Of a stretch of 39,635 nucleotides of DNA, positions 14,684 through 23,116 are shown one piece after another; the stretch's first letter is position 1; each line of letters starts with the position of its first letter. The translations under genes were made by a program, and so were the position numbers. A model generated the notes under the pieces. That model saw only the letters and a program-made list of their open reading frames with translations. It was not told the DNA's origin and searched no databases. The stretch comes from Nonomuraea corallina. GTDB taxonomy: Bacteria > Actinomycetota > Actinomycetes > Streptosporangiales > Streptosporangiaceae. The stretch is from positions 1 through 39,635 of the forward strand of contig NZ_JAPNNL010000055.1 in NCBI RefSeq assembly GCF_027620315.1, read 5' to 3'.

Positions 14684-17265
14684 GCCTTGTCTCCGATCAG
14701 GTCGAGGAACACGTCTTCCAGGCGCGGGCCGTGGCCGTTGCCGGCCCCGGCGGCGGCCGCCGCCGTGCTGAGCAGCACCGACACCGGGCCGGTGGTGACG
14801 AGCTTGCCGCGGTGCATCACGACCACGTGGGTGCAGGTCTGCTCCACCTCGGCCAGCAGGTGGCTGGACACGATCACCGTGCGGCCGTCGCGCGCGTAGC
14901 GCTTGAGCACCTCCCGCATCTCCCTGATCTGGGGCGGGTCGAGCCCGTTGGTGGGCTCGTCGAGGACGAGCAGGTCGGGCAGGCCCAGCATGGCCTGGGC
15001 GATGGCCAGCCGCTGGCGCATGCCCTGCGAGTACGTGCGCACCGCCCGCTGCAGCGCCTTGCCCAGGCCGGCGATCTCCAGGGCCTCCTCGAAGCGGGCG
15101 TCGGCGGCCGGGCGGCCGGTGGCGGCCCAGTAGAGCTCCAGGTTGTCGCGCCCGGACAGGTGCGGCAGGAAGCCGGGGCCCTCGACGAACGAGCCGAGCC
15201 GCGACAGCACCGGCGCGCCGGGCGTGACGGGCTCGCCGAAGATGCGGACCTCGCCGCCGTCGGGCCGGATGAGGCCCATCATCATGCGCATCGTGGTGGT
15301 CTTGCCGGCGCCGTTGGGCCCGAGCAGGCCCAGCACCTGGCCCTGCTCGACGCGGAACGACAGCCCGTCGACCGCGAGCTCGCCGTTGCGGTACGCCTTG
15401 GTGAGCCCGTTGATCTCCAGCGGCGGCGCGTCGTCCGGCGCCGGGGCGCGCTCGGGCGCTCCGGTGGCCCGGCGGGAGCCCGTACGGCCGGTGGCGAGCA
15501 GCACCGCGGCCAGGACGACGGCCGCCAGCGGCATCGCCCACACCCACCAGGCGACCCCGGTCGGCGGGGCGGCCAGGGAGGCCACGGTCGGCACGGACAG
15601 CGCGGGCGAGGCCAGCCCGATCCGGTAGGTGGCCGGCGCGGCGGGGGTGGCGTACGCCATGTCGGTGGTGGACACCACGAACCGCAGCCGGTGCCCGGTG
15701 TCGAAGCGGTGGTCGACGGCGGGCAGGGTGACGGTGGCCTCGGCGCTGCCGGCGCCCTCGGGGATCGTCACCCGGAACGGCGCGACCAGCCCGGCGGGCA
15801 GCGCGGGCGGCTGGAGCGAGTCCGACACGTCGAAGAGCTTGGCGAACAGCGTCACCTCGCCGCTGCCGTGGACCCGGACCTTGACCGTGGGGCTGCCGGT
15901 GAGCTGGAGCGGAGCGGTCAGCGGGGCCGACTCGAAGGCGGCGCTCTGGCCGGGCATGTCGATCGACACGCCGCCGGTGCTGCCCTGCCCGCCCAGCAGG
16001 CCGCTCACGCCGGGCACGGTCGAGATGGCGGCGGGGGAGCCGCCGGGCGGGTTGGCGACGTGCTGCTCGGGGCCGTCCAGCGTGACCGCGGTGACGTCGG
16101 TGCCGCCGAGCCCGGGGTAGGCGTCGGCCTCGGGGTGGAGGCGGATGCGCTGGCGGGTGCCGGGGTCGCGGCCGCCGTCGCGGGTGATGGTGAAGGCGCT
16201 CACCGGAGCGGTGTCCTCGCCCCTGAGGTGGCGGCCGAACCAGGACAGGGTCTGTTCCCGCAGCCAGTCGGCCTCGCCGTTGCCGCCGTCGTGGCCGCCG
16301 TCGTACCAGGCCAGGGCGACGGGGGTGCCGGTGGCGGCGATGGCCCTGGCGTTCTGGTCGGCGTGGCCGAGCGGGAACAGCGAGTCGCGCTGGCCCTGGA
16401 TGAGCAGCGTCGGCGCCTTGATGCGGTTCGCCACGTGCACGGGGCTGGAGGCCTTGAGCAGTTCGACGGCCTCTGGGGTGGCCTTGCCGGTCTCGGCGAC
16501 CTCCTGGTAGATCTCGCAGATCGACGGCAGGAACCGGCCGCACCGCGCCTGCTCGGCGGTCATCGGCTCGGGCCGGCGGTTGAGCGCCTCCAGGCCCTGC
16601 GCCGCGCCGTCCGAGCCGCCGCCCTGGCCGCCGGGCTGGACCGCGCCGCCCTGGCCGAAGAAGATGCCGGCCCACATGCGCTTGAACACCCCGTTGGCGG
16701 GCCCGCCGCCGGTGGCGTCGGGGAAGAGCGCGTCGGCCAGGTCCGACCAGGTGATCTGGGGGACGATCGCGTCGACCCGGGGGTCGTGGGCGGCGGTCAG
16801 CAGCGCGATCGCGCCGCCGTAGGACGCGCCGGCGATGCCCACGCGCGGGTCGCCCGCCGCGTCGAGCCGCACCTCGGGACGCTCGGCCAGCCAGTCGATG
16901 AGCTGCTTGACGTCCTTGACCTCGTAGTCGGGGGAGTTGAGCGCGATCTCGCCGGTGGAGCCGCCGAAGCCGCGCGCCGACCAGGTGAGCACCGCGTACC
17001 CCTGGCGGGCCAGGTGCTCCGCCTCCGCGCGGACGCTCCGCTTGCTGCCGCCGAAGCCGTGCGCGAGCAGCACCGCGGGCGCCTTCCCGCCGCCCGGCGG
17101 CGGGAAGAACGTCGTGTCGAGGTCGACCCGCTGGTCGTCGGCCGGCCCGTCGACGACGGGGATGCGCTGGGCCTGTCCGCGCACTTCGGGCGTGGACGGC
17201 CACACCAGCCACAGCGTCACCCCGAGCACAGCGAGCACCGCGACCAGCGCGGCCGTACGTTTCAT
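14680..17265 (-). CDS. Extracytoplasmic S15-type hydrolase fused to an ABC ATPase
   Basis: The protein has 861 residues and combines two functions on opposite sides of the membrane. Residues 5-22 form a signal-anchor helix. Residues 40-350 are an alpha/beta hydrolase of the X-Pro dipeptidyl-peptidase/CocE (S15) type, with nucleophile GASYG (Ser148), acid in GQRD (Asp294) and His325 in YDGGH. Residues 370-560 resemble the XPP C-terminal beta-jelly-roll domain (LTGSPTVKVRVHGSGEVTLF). A second helix (573-591) returns the chain to the cytoplasm. Residues 615-861 are a full ABC ATPase: Walker A GPNGAGKT (649-656), signature YSQGMRQR, Walker B LLVLDEP with Glu770, switch His802. The topology follows from the two helices. 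The next gene is the matching permease. The hydrolase may process what the exporter moves, which is inference. Confidence 0.92.
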   Translation of the reverse strand: MKRTAALVAVLAVLGVTLWLVWPSTPEVRGQAQRIPVVDGPADDQRVDLDTTFFPPPGGGKAPAVLLAHGFGGSKRSVRAEAEHLARQGYAVLTWSARGFGGSTGEIALNSPDYEVKDVKQLIDWLAERPEVRLDAAGDPRVGIAGASYGGAIALLTAAHDPRVDAIVPQITWSDLADALFPDATGGGPANGVFKRMWAGIFFGQGGAVQPGGQGGGSDGAAQGLEALNRRPEPMTAEQARCGRFLPSICEIYQEVAETGKATPEAVELLKASSPVHVANRIKAPTLLIQGQRDSLFPLGHADQNARAIAATGTPVALAWYDGGHDGGNGEADWLREQTLSWFGRHLRGEDTAPVSAFTITRDGGRDPGTRQRIRLHPEADAYPGLGGTDVTAVTLDGPEQHVANPPGGSPAAISTVPGVSGLLGGQGSTGGVSIDMPGQSAAFESAPLTAPLQLTGSPTVKVRVHGSGEVTLFAKLFDVSDSLQPPALPAGLVAPFRVTIPEGAGSAEATVTLPAVDHRFDTGHRLRFVVSTTDMAYATPAAPATYRIGLASPALSVPTVASLAAPPTGVAWWVWAMPLAAVVLAAVLLATGRTGSRRATGAPERAPAPDDAPPLEINGLTKAYRNGELAVDGLSFRVEQGQVLGLLGPNGAGKTTTMRMMMGLIRPDGGEVRIFGEPVTPGAPVLSRLGSFVEGPGFLPHLSGRDNLELYWAATGRPAADARFEEALEIAGLGKALQRAVRTYSQGMRQRLAIAQAMLGLPDLLVLDEPTNGLDPPQIREMREVLKRYARDGRTVIVSSHLLAEVEQTCTHVVVMHRGKLVTTGPVSVLLSTAAAAAGAGNGHGPRLEDVFLDLIGDKA

Positions 17266-17288
17266 GCGGTGGAGCCTACTTTCCCGAC

Positions 17289-17305
17289 CTGAGAAATCTC
17301 TGAGA
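17289..17305. promoter_or_regulatory. Direct repeat upstream of the hydrolase-ATPase gene
   Basis: CTGAGA occurs at 17289-17294 and 17300-17305, an 11-base period, in the 62-base gap between the TetR stop and the hydrolase-ATPase start. The phasing on one helix face suits a regulator site. There is no direct evidence of binding. Confidence 0.3.
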
Positions 17306-17327
17306 CCTCACTGGTACGGCGGGAACG

Positions 17328-17927
17328 TCACAGCGCGTCGGCCGACAGGCCCAGCTCCCTGGCGGCGGCGGTCCTGACCAGTTCGATCACACGGCGCCTG
17401 GGCAGCACCCGGCCGTGCACGTTCATCTGGATCGCCAGGCCGTCGCCGAGGGCGAAGATCCTCCAGGTGGCGCCCTCGGGGTCGGGGCAGGTGAAGTCGC
17501 CGGTGGCGATCCCGGCCTCGATGATGCCCTGCATCACCTGCCGGCTCTGCACGTCCAGCCGGCGCGAGGTGCGCTGCAGGTCCTTGTTGCGCATCGACTC
17601 CGCCCAGGCGTCGATCCACAGCCGCCACCCCTCGGGCGAGGCGGTGGGCGAGGAGAGCTTGAGCAGCGCGCGCAATCGGTCGAGCGGCGGCTTCGGGGAG
17701 CGCTCGACGGCGGCGAGCGACTCCATGTGCCGCCGGGCGGCGTACGCGAACGCCTCGGCGAACAGCCGGTCCTTGGTCTCGAAGTGGTAGAAGAGCAGCG
17801 CCTGGCTGACGCCCGCGGCCCGGGCGATGTCGATGGTCCGGGTATGCCCGAACCCCTGCTCGGCGATCACTTCGCAGGCCGCTTTCAACAAGTCCTCACG
17901 CCGTAACCGGCCAAAACCTGGAGTCAC
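17328..17927 (-). CDS. TetR/AcrR family transcriptional regulator
   Basis: This 199-residue ligand-responsive repressor has the N-terminal TetR helix-turn-helix: LLKAACEVIAEQGFGHTRTIDIARAAGVSQALLFYHFETKDRLF (read as consecutive parts of residues 13-56). The C-terminal domain, with IDAWAESMRNKDLQRTSRRL and FALGDGLAIQMNVH, resembles the BetI-like ligand domain. The GTG start at 17927 has no ribosome binding site and lies 11 bases after the histidine kinase stop, so it may be read by coupling. TAAAGT on the same strand eight bases upstream could also serve as a leaderless -10. The gene stands directly before the hydrolase-ABC operon, 62 bases away, and is the natural candidate for its regulator. 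Confidence 0.9.
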   Translation of the reverse strand: MTPGFGRLRREDLLKAACEVIAEQGFGHTRTIDIARAAGVSQALLFYHFETKDRLFAEAFAYAARRHMESLAAVERSPKPPLDRLRALLKLSSPTASPEGWRLWIDAWAESMRNKDLQRTSRRLDVQSRQVMQGIIEAGIATGDFTCPDPEGATWRIFALGDGLAIQMNVHGRVLPRRRVIELVRTAAARELGLSADAL

Positions 17928-17938
17928 AGGCCGTAACT

Positions 17939-19282
17939 TTAATCACTCCGCAGGGGCAATCGTAGGACAAAGCGGGCACCATGGTCGGAATCTTCGATCG
18001 TGAGCGTGCCGCCGTGGGCGTGGGCGATCTCGCGGGCGATGGGCAGGCCCAGCCCGGTGCCGCCGGCGTCGCGGCTGCGGGAGGCGTCCAGGCGGGTGAA
18101 CCGCTGGAAGACGATCTCGCGGTGCTCCGGCGCGACGCCCGCGCCGTCGTCGAGCACCTCCAGCGTGGCGGCGCCGTCCCTCCTGACCGTGACGATGATC
18201 GTGGAGTCGGCGTGCCGCTCGGCGTTGTCCAGCAGGTTCGTGATCAGGCGGCCCAGCCGCACCCGGTCGCCGTCCACCATGACGCCCGGCTGCAGGCTGG
18301 TGACCACCCGCTTGCCGCGCTGCCCGGCCGTCTCCTCGGCGGCCAGCTCCGCCAGGTCCACCGGCTCCCGCGCGCCCGGCGCGCCCGCGTCCAGCTTGGC
18401 CAGCGTGAGCAGGTCGGTGACGATGGCCTGCAGCCGGTCCAGGCTCAGGAGCAGGGCGCGGCCGGTCTCCGGCCAGTCGGTCTCCTGGGGGTAGAGCAGC
18501 GCCTCCTCCACCCGGGTGCGCATCGCGGTGATGGGGCTGCGCAGGTCGTGGGAGGCGTCGGAGGCGAACCTGCGCTGCCGTTCCACCGCGGCCTCCAGCC
18601 GCTCCAGCGTCTGGTTGGCGGTGACGGCCAGCGCGCTGATCTCGTCGTCGGCCTCCGGGACGGGCACCCGCATGCCGACGTCGGTGTCGGTGATCTCGGC
18701 CAGCCGGGCGCGGATGCGGTCCACCGGTTCCAGGGCCTTGGACACCACCCGCCACGCCCCGTACGCGGTCAGCAGCACCGGCGCGAGGACGAGCGCCGCC
18801 AGGTAGAGCGGCACCCGGGGGGAGACGTACCAGGGGACGGCCCGTTCGGTCGCGTACACCAGCCAGTCGCCGCCCGTGGGCCCCCGGAAGCGCAGCACCA
18901 CGATCAGGTTGCACCGGCCGGGGAAGCGGGGCAGCTCGCACTCCCTCTCGGCGGCGGTGAGGGCCGGGGGCCGGGGCGCGAGCATGCTCAGGCGCGGCGC
19001 TCCGGCGATGTCGGAGGTGGTGGAGACGATGCGGCCCGCGGCGTCGATCACCTGGACGTCCACCAGGTGGTCGGAGGGGAGCTCCGGAGGGAGCCGGTCC
19101 GTCTGGGCCAGCCGGACGACCCGCATGGCCCGCTGTTCGAGTGCGTGGCTCTGGTAGTCGGCGGCCGACTGGTAGAGGGCGTAGAGCACGTAACAGCTCA
19201 CGGCGGCGCAGAGCACCGCCATGGCGACGGTGGCGAGCAGCGTCAGGCGTCCCCGCACCGACCTCGCGAACCGTGTGATCAA
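17939..19282 (-). CDS. Sensor histidine kinase without an adjacent response regulator
   Basis: This 447-residue membrane kinase has a first helix (about 12-36), an extracytoplasmic sensor domain (about 40-155), a second helix (about 157-180), a HAMP domain, an H-box FASDASHDLRSPI with phospho-acceptor His245, an N-box NLLDNAERHA (349-358), and ATP-binding glycine motifs DDGAGV (378-383) and GGTGLGL (407-413). All catalytic motifs are intact. The sensor domain holds two cysteines nine residues apart (Cys115, Cys124), which could form a disulfide. The TTG start is supported by AGGGGG seven bases upstream. No response regulator gene is next to it; a TetR gene follows instead, so its partner must be encoded elsewhere or is unknown. 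Confidence 0.93.
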   Translation of the reverse strand: MITRFARSVRGRLTLLATVAMAVLCAAVSCYVLYALYQSAADYQSHALEQRAMRVVRLAQTDRLPPELPSDHLVDVQVIDAAGRIVSTTSDIAGAPRLSMLAPRPPALTAAERECELPRFPGRCNLIVVLRFRGPTGGDWLVYATERAVPWYVSPRVPLYLAALVLAPVLLTAYGAWRVVSKALEPVDRIRARLAEITDTDVGMRVPVPEADDEISALAVTANQTLERLEAAVERQRRFASDASHDLRSPITAMRTRVEEALLYPQETDWPETGRALLLSLDRLQAIVTDLLTLAKLDAGAPGAREPVDLAELAAEETAGQRGKRVVTSLQPGVMVDGDRVRLGRLITNLLDNAERHADSTIIVTVRRDGAATLEVLDDGAGVAPEHREIVFQRFTRLDASRSRDAGGTGLGLPIAREIAHAHGGTLTIEDSDHGARFVLRLPLRSD

Positions 19283-19336
19283 CCTTATCCCCCTGCGGTC
19301 AGGTCATCACATAGAGTTACCTCATTTCCAATTGGC

Positions 19337-19368
19337 GGAGATTCGGTGACAAATCCGGGCGAATCTCC
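19337..19368. promoter_or_regulatory. Inverted repeat in a divergent promoter region
   Basis: GGAGATTCG (19337-19345) and CGAATCTCC (19360-19368) are perfect 9-base inverted arms around a 14-base spacer. They lie between the divergent histidine kinase and acyl-CoA dehydrogenase genes, upstream of the candidate -10 at 19407. This is a plausible operator controlling one or both directions. Confidence 0.55.
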
Positions 19369-19406
19369 ACCAGATCATTGCTCTGTACGGTCCGCGAAGG
19401 CGTGGA

Positions 19407-19412
19407 TAGAGT
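19407..19412 (+). promoter_or_regulatory. Candidate -10 box for the acyl-CoA operon
   Basis: TAGAGT fits the TANNNT consensus. It would start transcription near 19419, about 20 bases before the GTG at 19441, leaving room for the GAGGGAG ribosome binding site. The -35 (GTACGG, 16 bases upstream) is weak. Confidence 0.45.
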
Positions 19413-19440
19413 AAGTGAGCACTGATGCGAGGGAGTCGAT

Positions 19441-20607
19441 GTGAACCTTGCGGACTACCAGCGCGCCGCCGAGGAATGGCTGCGACGCAACGTCCCGGCG
19501 GGCGAGCGCGCGGATGGTGACCCGATAGCCCAGGCCAAGGACTTCATGGCCCGCCTGTACGACGCCGGATACTCCGGCATCACGTGGCCGGCGCGGTGGG
19601 GCGGCCAGGGCCTGACCCAGCAGGAGGAGCGCGCGTTCGCCGCCGCGGCCCGCGACTTCACCCTGCCCATCTACCCGTTCTCCATCGGCCTGGGCATGAC
19701 CGGCCCCACGCTGGTGGACCGCGGCACCGACGCCCAGCGCGAGCGGTTCGTCCGGCCGCTGCTGCGCGGCGAGGAGATCTGGTGCCAGCTCTTCTCCGAG
19801 CCCGGCGCCGGCAGCGACGTGGCCAGCCTGCAGACCCGGGCCGAACGCGACGGCGACGACTGGGTCGTCAACGGCCAGAAGGTGTGGACGTCGGTCGCCC
19901 AGCACGCCGACTGGGGCCTGCTGCTCGCCCGCACGAACGTGGACGTGCCCAAGCACAAGGGCCTGACCATGTTCGTGGTGGACATGCACCACCCCGGCGT
20001 CACCGTCCGGCCGCTGAAGGACATGAGCGGCCGGTCCAACTTCAACGAGATCTTCTTCGACGACGTGCACATCCCCGACGAGCACCGGGTCGGCGAGGTG
20101 GACGACGGCTGGAGCGTCGCCGTCACCACGCTGCTGCACGAGCGGCTGTCGATCTCCGCGGGCGTCGGCATGGGCGGCGGGAAGGACAACCCCGCCTCGC
20201 TGGAGGCGCTGCGCCGCACGGTCGACACCAGCGACCCGCTGGTCCGCGACGAGCTGGTCGAGCTGCACATCCGCTCACGCGCGCTGGCGCTGTTCAACCG
20301 GCGGCTGGCCCAGGAGACCGAGGCGGGCCTGTTCCCCGGCGCCCGAGGCAGCGCCGCCAAGCTGCTGCTGGCCGAGCTGACCCTGTTCCAGTCCGACCTG
20401 GCCACCCGGCTGGCCGGCCCCGAGTCGGTCGTCGACGGCCACCCCCTGGGCGCGACGCTCGCCACCGCGCCGGGGCTGGCGCTCGGCGGCGGCACCAACG
20501 AGATCATGCGCAACATCGTCGGCGACCGGGTGCTCAACCTGCCCCCCGAGCCCCGGATGGACAAGACCGTGCCGTTCAAGGACCTGAAGGTGGGGACGCA
20601 GGCGTGA
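19441..20607 (+). CDS. Acyl-CoA dehydrogenase family protein (first of a pair)
   Basis: This 388-residue FAD enzyme of the acyl-CoA dehydrogenase family introduces an alpha-beta double bond in an acyl-CoA. It shows the family signatures CQLFSEPGAGSDVASLQTRA (FAD and substrate binding), WVVNGQKVWTS, and the C-terminal LALGGGTNEIMRNIVGDRVL. GAGGGAG precedes the GTG start. It is the first gene of a three-gene run whose starts and stops overlap. Pairs of unlike dehydrogenase genes in actinobacteria often make heterotetramers, as in the FadE pairs of sterol side-chain degradation. By analogy these two may form one enzyme. The acyl substrate is unknown; a branched or ring-bearing acyl group would fit that subfamily. 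Confidence 0.92.
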   Translation: MNLADYQRAAEEWLRRNVPAGERADGDPIAQAKDFMARLYDAGYSGITWPARWGGQGLTQQEERAFAAAARDFTLPIYPFSIGLGMTGPTLVDRGTDAQRERFVRPLLRGEEIWCQLFSEPGAGSDVASLQTRAERDGDDWVVNGQKVWTSVAQHADWGLLLARTNVDVPKHKGLTMFVVDMHHPGVTVRPLKDMSGRSNFNEIFFDDVHIPDEHRVGEVDDGWSVAVTTLLHERLSISAGVGMGGGKDNPASLEALRRTVDTSDPLVRDELVELHIRSRALALFNRRLAQETEAGLFPGARGSAAKLLLAELTLFQSDLATRLAGPESVVDGHPLGATLATAPGLALGGGTNEIMRNIVGDRVLNLPPEPRMDKTVPFKDLKVGTQA

Positions 20608-21629
20608 AACTCGTACCCAGCCAGGAGCAGCGCGAGCTGCGCGCCGCCGTCCGCGACTTCCTCGCCGCCGCCTCGCCCACGGCCAAGGCCCGCCAGGGTT
20701 ACGACCCGGAGGTGTACGCGCGGCTCAACGGCGAGCTCGGCCTGTCGGGGCTGATCGTCCCCGAGGAGTACGGGGGAGCGGGCGCGGGCTTCGCCGAGCT
20801 GGCGGTCGCGCTGGAGGAGACCGGGGCGGTGCTGCTTCCCGGCCCCTTCCTGGCCACCGCGTTCGCCGCCGTCGCGCTGACCCGGGTGCCCGACAAGGAG
20901 CTGCTGTCCGGCATCGCCGACGGCCGCGTCGCCGCCACCCTGGCCCTGGACGGCGCGGACCTCACGGCGGCCGACGGCCGCGTCAGCGGCACCCTGCCGA
21001 GGGTGCTGTCCGGCATGGAGGCGGACGTGCTGCTGGTCAGCGCCGACTCCGCGCTGCACGCCGTGGACCTCGCCGGCGAGGGCGTCACCAGGACCCCGCT
21101 CGACACGCTCGACCTCACCCGCGGCCAGGCCCGGATCGAACTGGACGGCGCGCCCGCCCGGACGCTCGGCGACGTCCCCGCCGGCGTCTCCCAGGACATC
21201 GCCGACCGGCTCGCGGTGGCGCTCGCCGCCGAACAGCTCGGCGTCATGCGGGCCGCGCTCGACGCCATCGTCGCCTACGCCAAGATCCGGGTCGCGTTCG
21301 GCCGTTACATCGGCTCGTACCAGGGGGTCAAGCACAAGCTCGCCGACATGCACTGCAAGCTGGAGCAGGCCGAGTCGATCGTCCGCTACGCCTCCTGGGC
21401 CGCCGACGAGGCGCCGGACGAGGTGCCCGGCGCCGCCGCGCTGGCCCAGGCGTACGTGGGCCGCGCCTGCTTCGAGGTGGCCCGCGACCACCTGCTGCTG
21501 TACGGCGGCATCGGCTACACCTGGGAACACGACGCCCATCTGTACTTCAAGCGGGCCAAGACCGACGAGGTGCTGCTCGGCCCGCCCCGCATCCACCGTG
21601 CCAGGCTCGCCGACCTGCTGGAGCTGTGA
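20604..21629 (+). CDS. Acyl-CoA dehydrogenase family protein (second of a pair)
   Basis: This 341-residue protein is the likely partner of the preceding dehydrogenase. It begins with PSQEQRELRAAVRDFLAA, has GLSGLIVPEEYGGAGAGFAEL, then IRVAFGRYIGSYQGVKHKLA and the C-terminal YGGIGYTWEHDAHLYFKRAK. The middle beta domain is shorter and lacks the clear CxxFSEPxAGSD signature of its neighbour, as in the less conserved subunit of heteromeric FadE enzymes. The GTG start overlaps the upstream stop (GTGA). The following synthetase start overlaps its own stop (TGATG), so all three are translationally coupled. Confidence 0.9.
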   Translation: MKLVPSQEQRELRAAVRDFLAAASPTAKARQGYDPEVYARLNGELGLSGLIVPEEYGGAGAGFAELAVALEETGAVLLPGPFLATAFAAVALTRVPDKELLSGIADGRVAATLALDGADLTAADGRVSGTLPRVLSGMEADVLLVSADSALHAVDLAGEGVTRTPLDTLDLTRGQARIELDGAPARTLGDVPAGVSQDIADRLAVALAAEQLGVMRAALDAIVAYAKIRVAFGRYIGSYQGVKHKLADMHCKLEQAESIVRYASWAADEAPDEVPGAAALAQAYVGRACFEVARDHLLLYGGIGYTWEHDAHLYFKRAKTDEVLLGPPRIHRARLADLLEL

Positions 21630-23116
21630 TGGACATCAGCCAGTCGCCCGGCTTCTACGCCATCGCCCAGGCCGACCCCGACCGGGTCGCCGTCATCGAC
21701 ACCGACGGCTCGCGCACGACCTACGGCGAGCTGCTGGCCCTGGTCAACCAGGTGTCCCACGGACTGCGCGGGCGCGGGCTCGGCACCGGGGACGTGGTGG
21801 CCGGCGTGCTGCCCAACGGGCTCGACCAGGTGATCATGCTCATGGCCACCGGCCAGATCGGCCTCTACTACGTGCCGATCAACTGGCACCTGGCCGCGCC
21901 CGAGATCGACTACATCGTCAAGGACTCCGAGGCCAGGCTCGTGGTCACCAGCCGGGAGTACGCGGTGCCCGGCGGCGAGACCGGCACCGCCGGGCTCGCG
22001 GAAGGGCAGCCCGTCACCGCGCCCGCCGACCGCACCGCGGGCGCGGTCATGTGGTACACCTCCGGCACCACCGGCCGCCCCAAGGGGGTGCAGCGCGCGC
22101 TGCCCGGCGCCGAGCCGGAGGCGATCGTGCCCCTCTACACCTGGTTCCTGGGCGAGGTGGTCGACCTGAAGCCGGGGGACGGCGTCCACCTGGTGACCTC
22201 GCCGATGTACCACTCCTCGCCGTGCGCCCACACCCAGTTCGCGCTGCACTTCGGGCACACCGTGGTGATCGCGCCGCGGTTCGAGCCGGAGATCGTGCTG
22301 GAGCTGATCGAGCGCTACCGGGTGACGAACGCCATGATGGTGCCGACCATGTTCCACCGGATGCTGCAGCTGCCCGCCGAGGTCAGGCAGCGGCACGACC
22401 TGTCGAGCCTCCAGCAGGTCATCCACACCGCCGCCGCCTGCCCGGTCGCGGTCAAGCAGGGGATCATGGACTGGTGGGGGCCGGTGCTCTACGAGTACTA
22501 CGGCTCCACCGAGTCCACCATCGCCTTCTCCGTCAAGCCGCACGACTGGCTGGCCAGGCCCGGCACCGTCGGGCGGCCCGCGCCCACCTTCGAGGCCAAG
22601 ATCTTCGACGACGACGGGGCCGAGCTGCCCCCGGGAGAGCCCGGCCTGGTCTACGTCAAGTCCAGCCTCGGCAAGTTCGAGTACCGCAAGGACCCGGCCA
22701 AGACCGCGGCCAGCATGCGCGGCGAGTGGTACGCCCCAGGCGACATCGGCTACCTCGACGAGGACGGCTTCCTGTTCCTGTGCGACCGGCGGACCGACCT
22801 GATCATCTCCGGCGGGGTCAACATCTACCCCGCCGAGATCGAGGCCGCGCTGCTGGAGCACCCGGCGGTCGCCGACGTGGCCGTGATCGGGGCGCCCGAC
22901 GAGGAGTGGGGCCACAACGTGGTCGCCCTCGTCGAGCCCGCCGAGGGCGTCACGCCGGGCCCCGAGCTGACCGAGGAGCTGCTCGCCCACTGCGCCCCGC
23001 GCATCGCCAGGTTCAAGCATCCGAAGGTCATCGAGTACCGGGAGCAGCTGCCCCGCACCCCCACGGGAAAGCTGTCGCGGTCCAAGGTCAGGCAGGAGTA
23101 TCTCGACGCGCGCTGA
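21629..23116 (+). CDS. Acyl-CoA synthetase (AMP-forming, FadD-like)
   Basis: This 495-residue adenylate-forming ligase activates a carboxylic acid to its CoA thioester via an acyl-AMP. The phosphate-binding loop is WYTSGTTGRPKG, followed by YEYYGSTES, the GEWYAPGDIGYLDEDGFL motif with the conserved Asp, the hinge CDRRTDLIISGG, and the C-terminal catalytic lysine in PRTPTGKLSR. All core motifs are intact. ATG 21629 is used; the frame also has a GTG one codon earlier. It is the third gene of the run and would supply the CoA ester for the two dehydrogenases. The last 29 bases overlap the end of the convergent C45 gene. Confidence 0.92.
   Translation: MDISQSPGFYAIAQADPDRVAVIDTDGSRTTYGELLALVNQVSHGLRGRGLGTGDVVAGVLPNGLDQVIMLMATGQIGLYYVPINWHLAAPEIDYIVKDSEARLVVTSREYAVPGGETGTAGLAEGQPVTAPADRTAGAVMWYTSGTTGRPKGVQRALPGAEPEAIVPLYTWFLGEVVDLKPGDGVHLVTSPMYHSSPCAHTQFALHFGHTVVIAPRFEPEIVLELIERYRVTNAMMVPTMFHRMLQLPAEVRQRHDLSSLQQVIHTAAACPVAVKQGIMDWWGPVLYEYYGSTESTIAFSVKPHDWLARPGTVGRPAPTFEAKIFDDDGAELPPGEPGLVYVKSSLGKFEYRKDPAKTAASMRGEWYAPGDIGYLDEDGFLFLCDRRTDLIISGGVNIYPAEIEAALLEHPAVADVAVIGAPDEEWGHNVVALVEPAEGVTPGPELTEELLAHCAPRIARFKHPKVIEYREQLPRTPTGKLSRSKVRQEYLDAR

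Noticed and set aside
13838..17212. One 1124-codon minus-strand protein joining the permease to an upstream open frame
   Set aside because: The upstream part is an Arg/Pro-rich shadow of the hydrolase-ATPase gene. The permease starts at ATG 14683 with the usual four-base overlap.
14671..17292. Long plus-strand open frame opposite the hydrolase-ATPase gene
   Set aside because: It is a typical high-GC antisense shadow with no domain or motif and an extreme Gly/Arg/His composition.
17901..17937. CCGTAAC repeated at 17901-17907 and 17931-17937 near the TetR start as an operator
   Set aside because: One copy lies inside codons of the TetR gene and the other spans its start. A seven-base match is likely by chance and has no symmetry.
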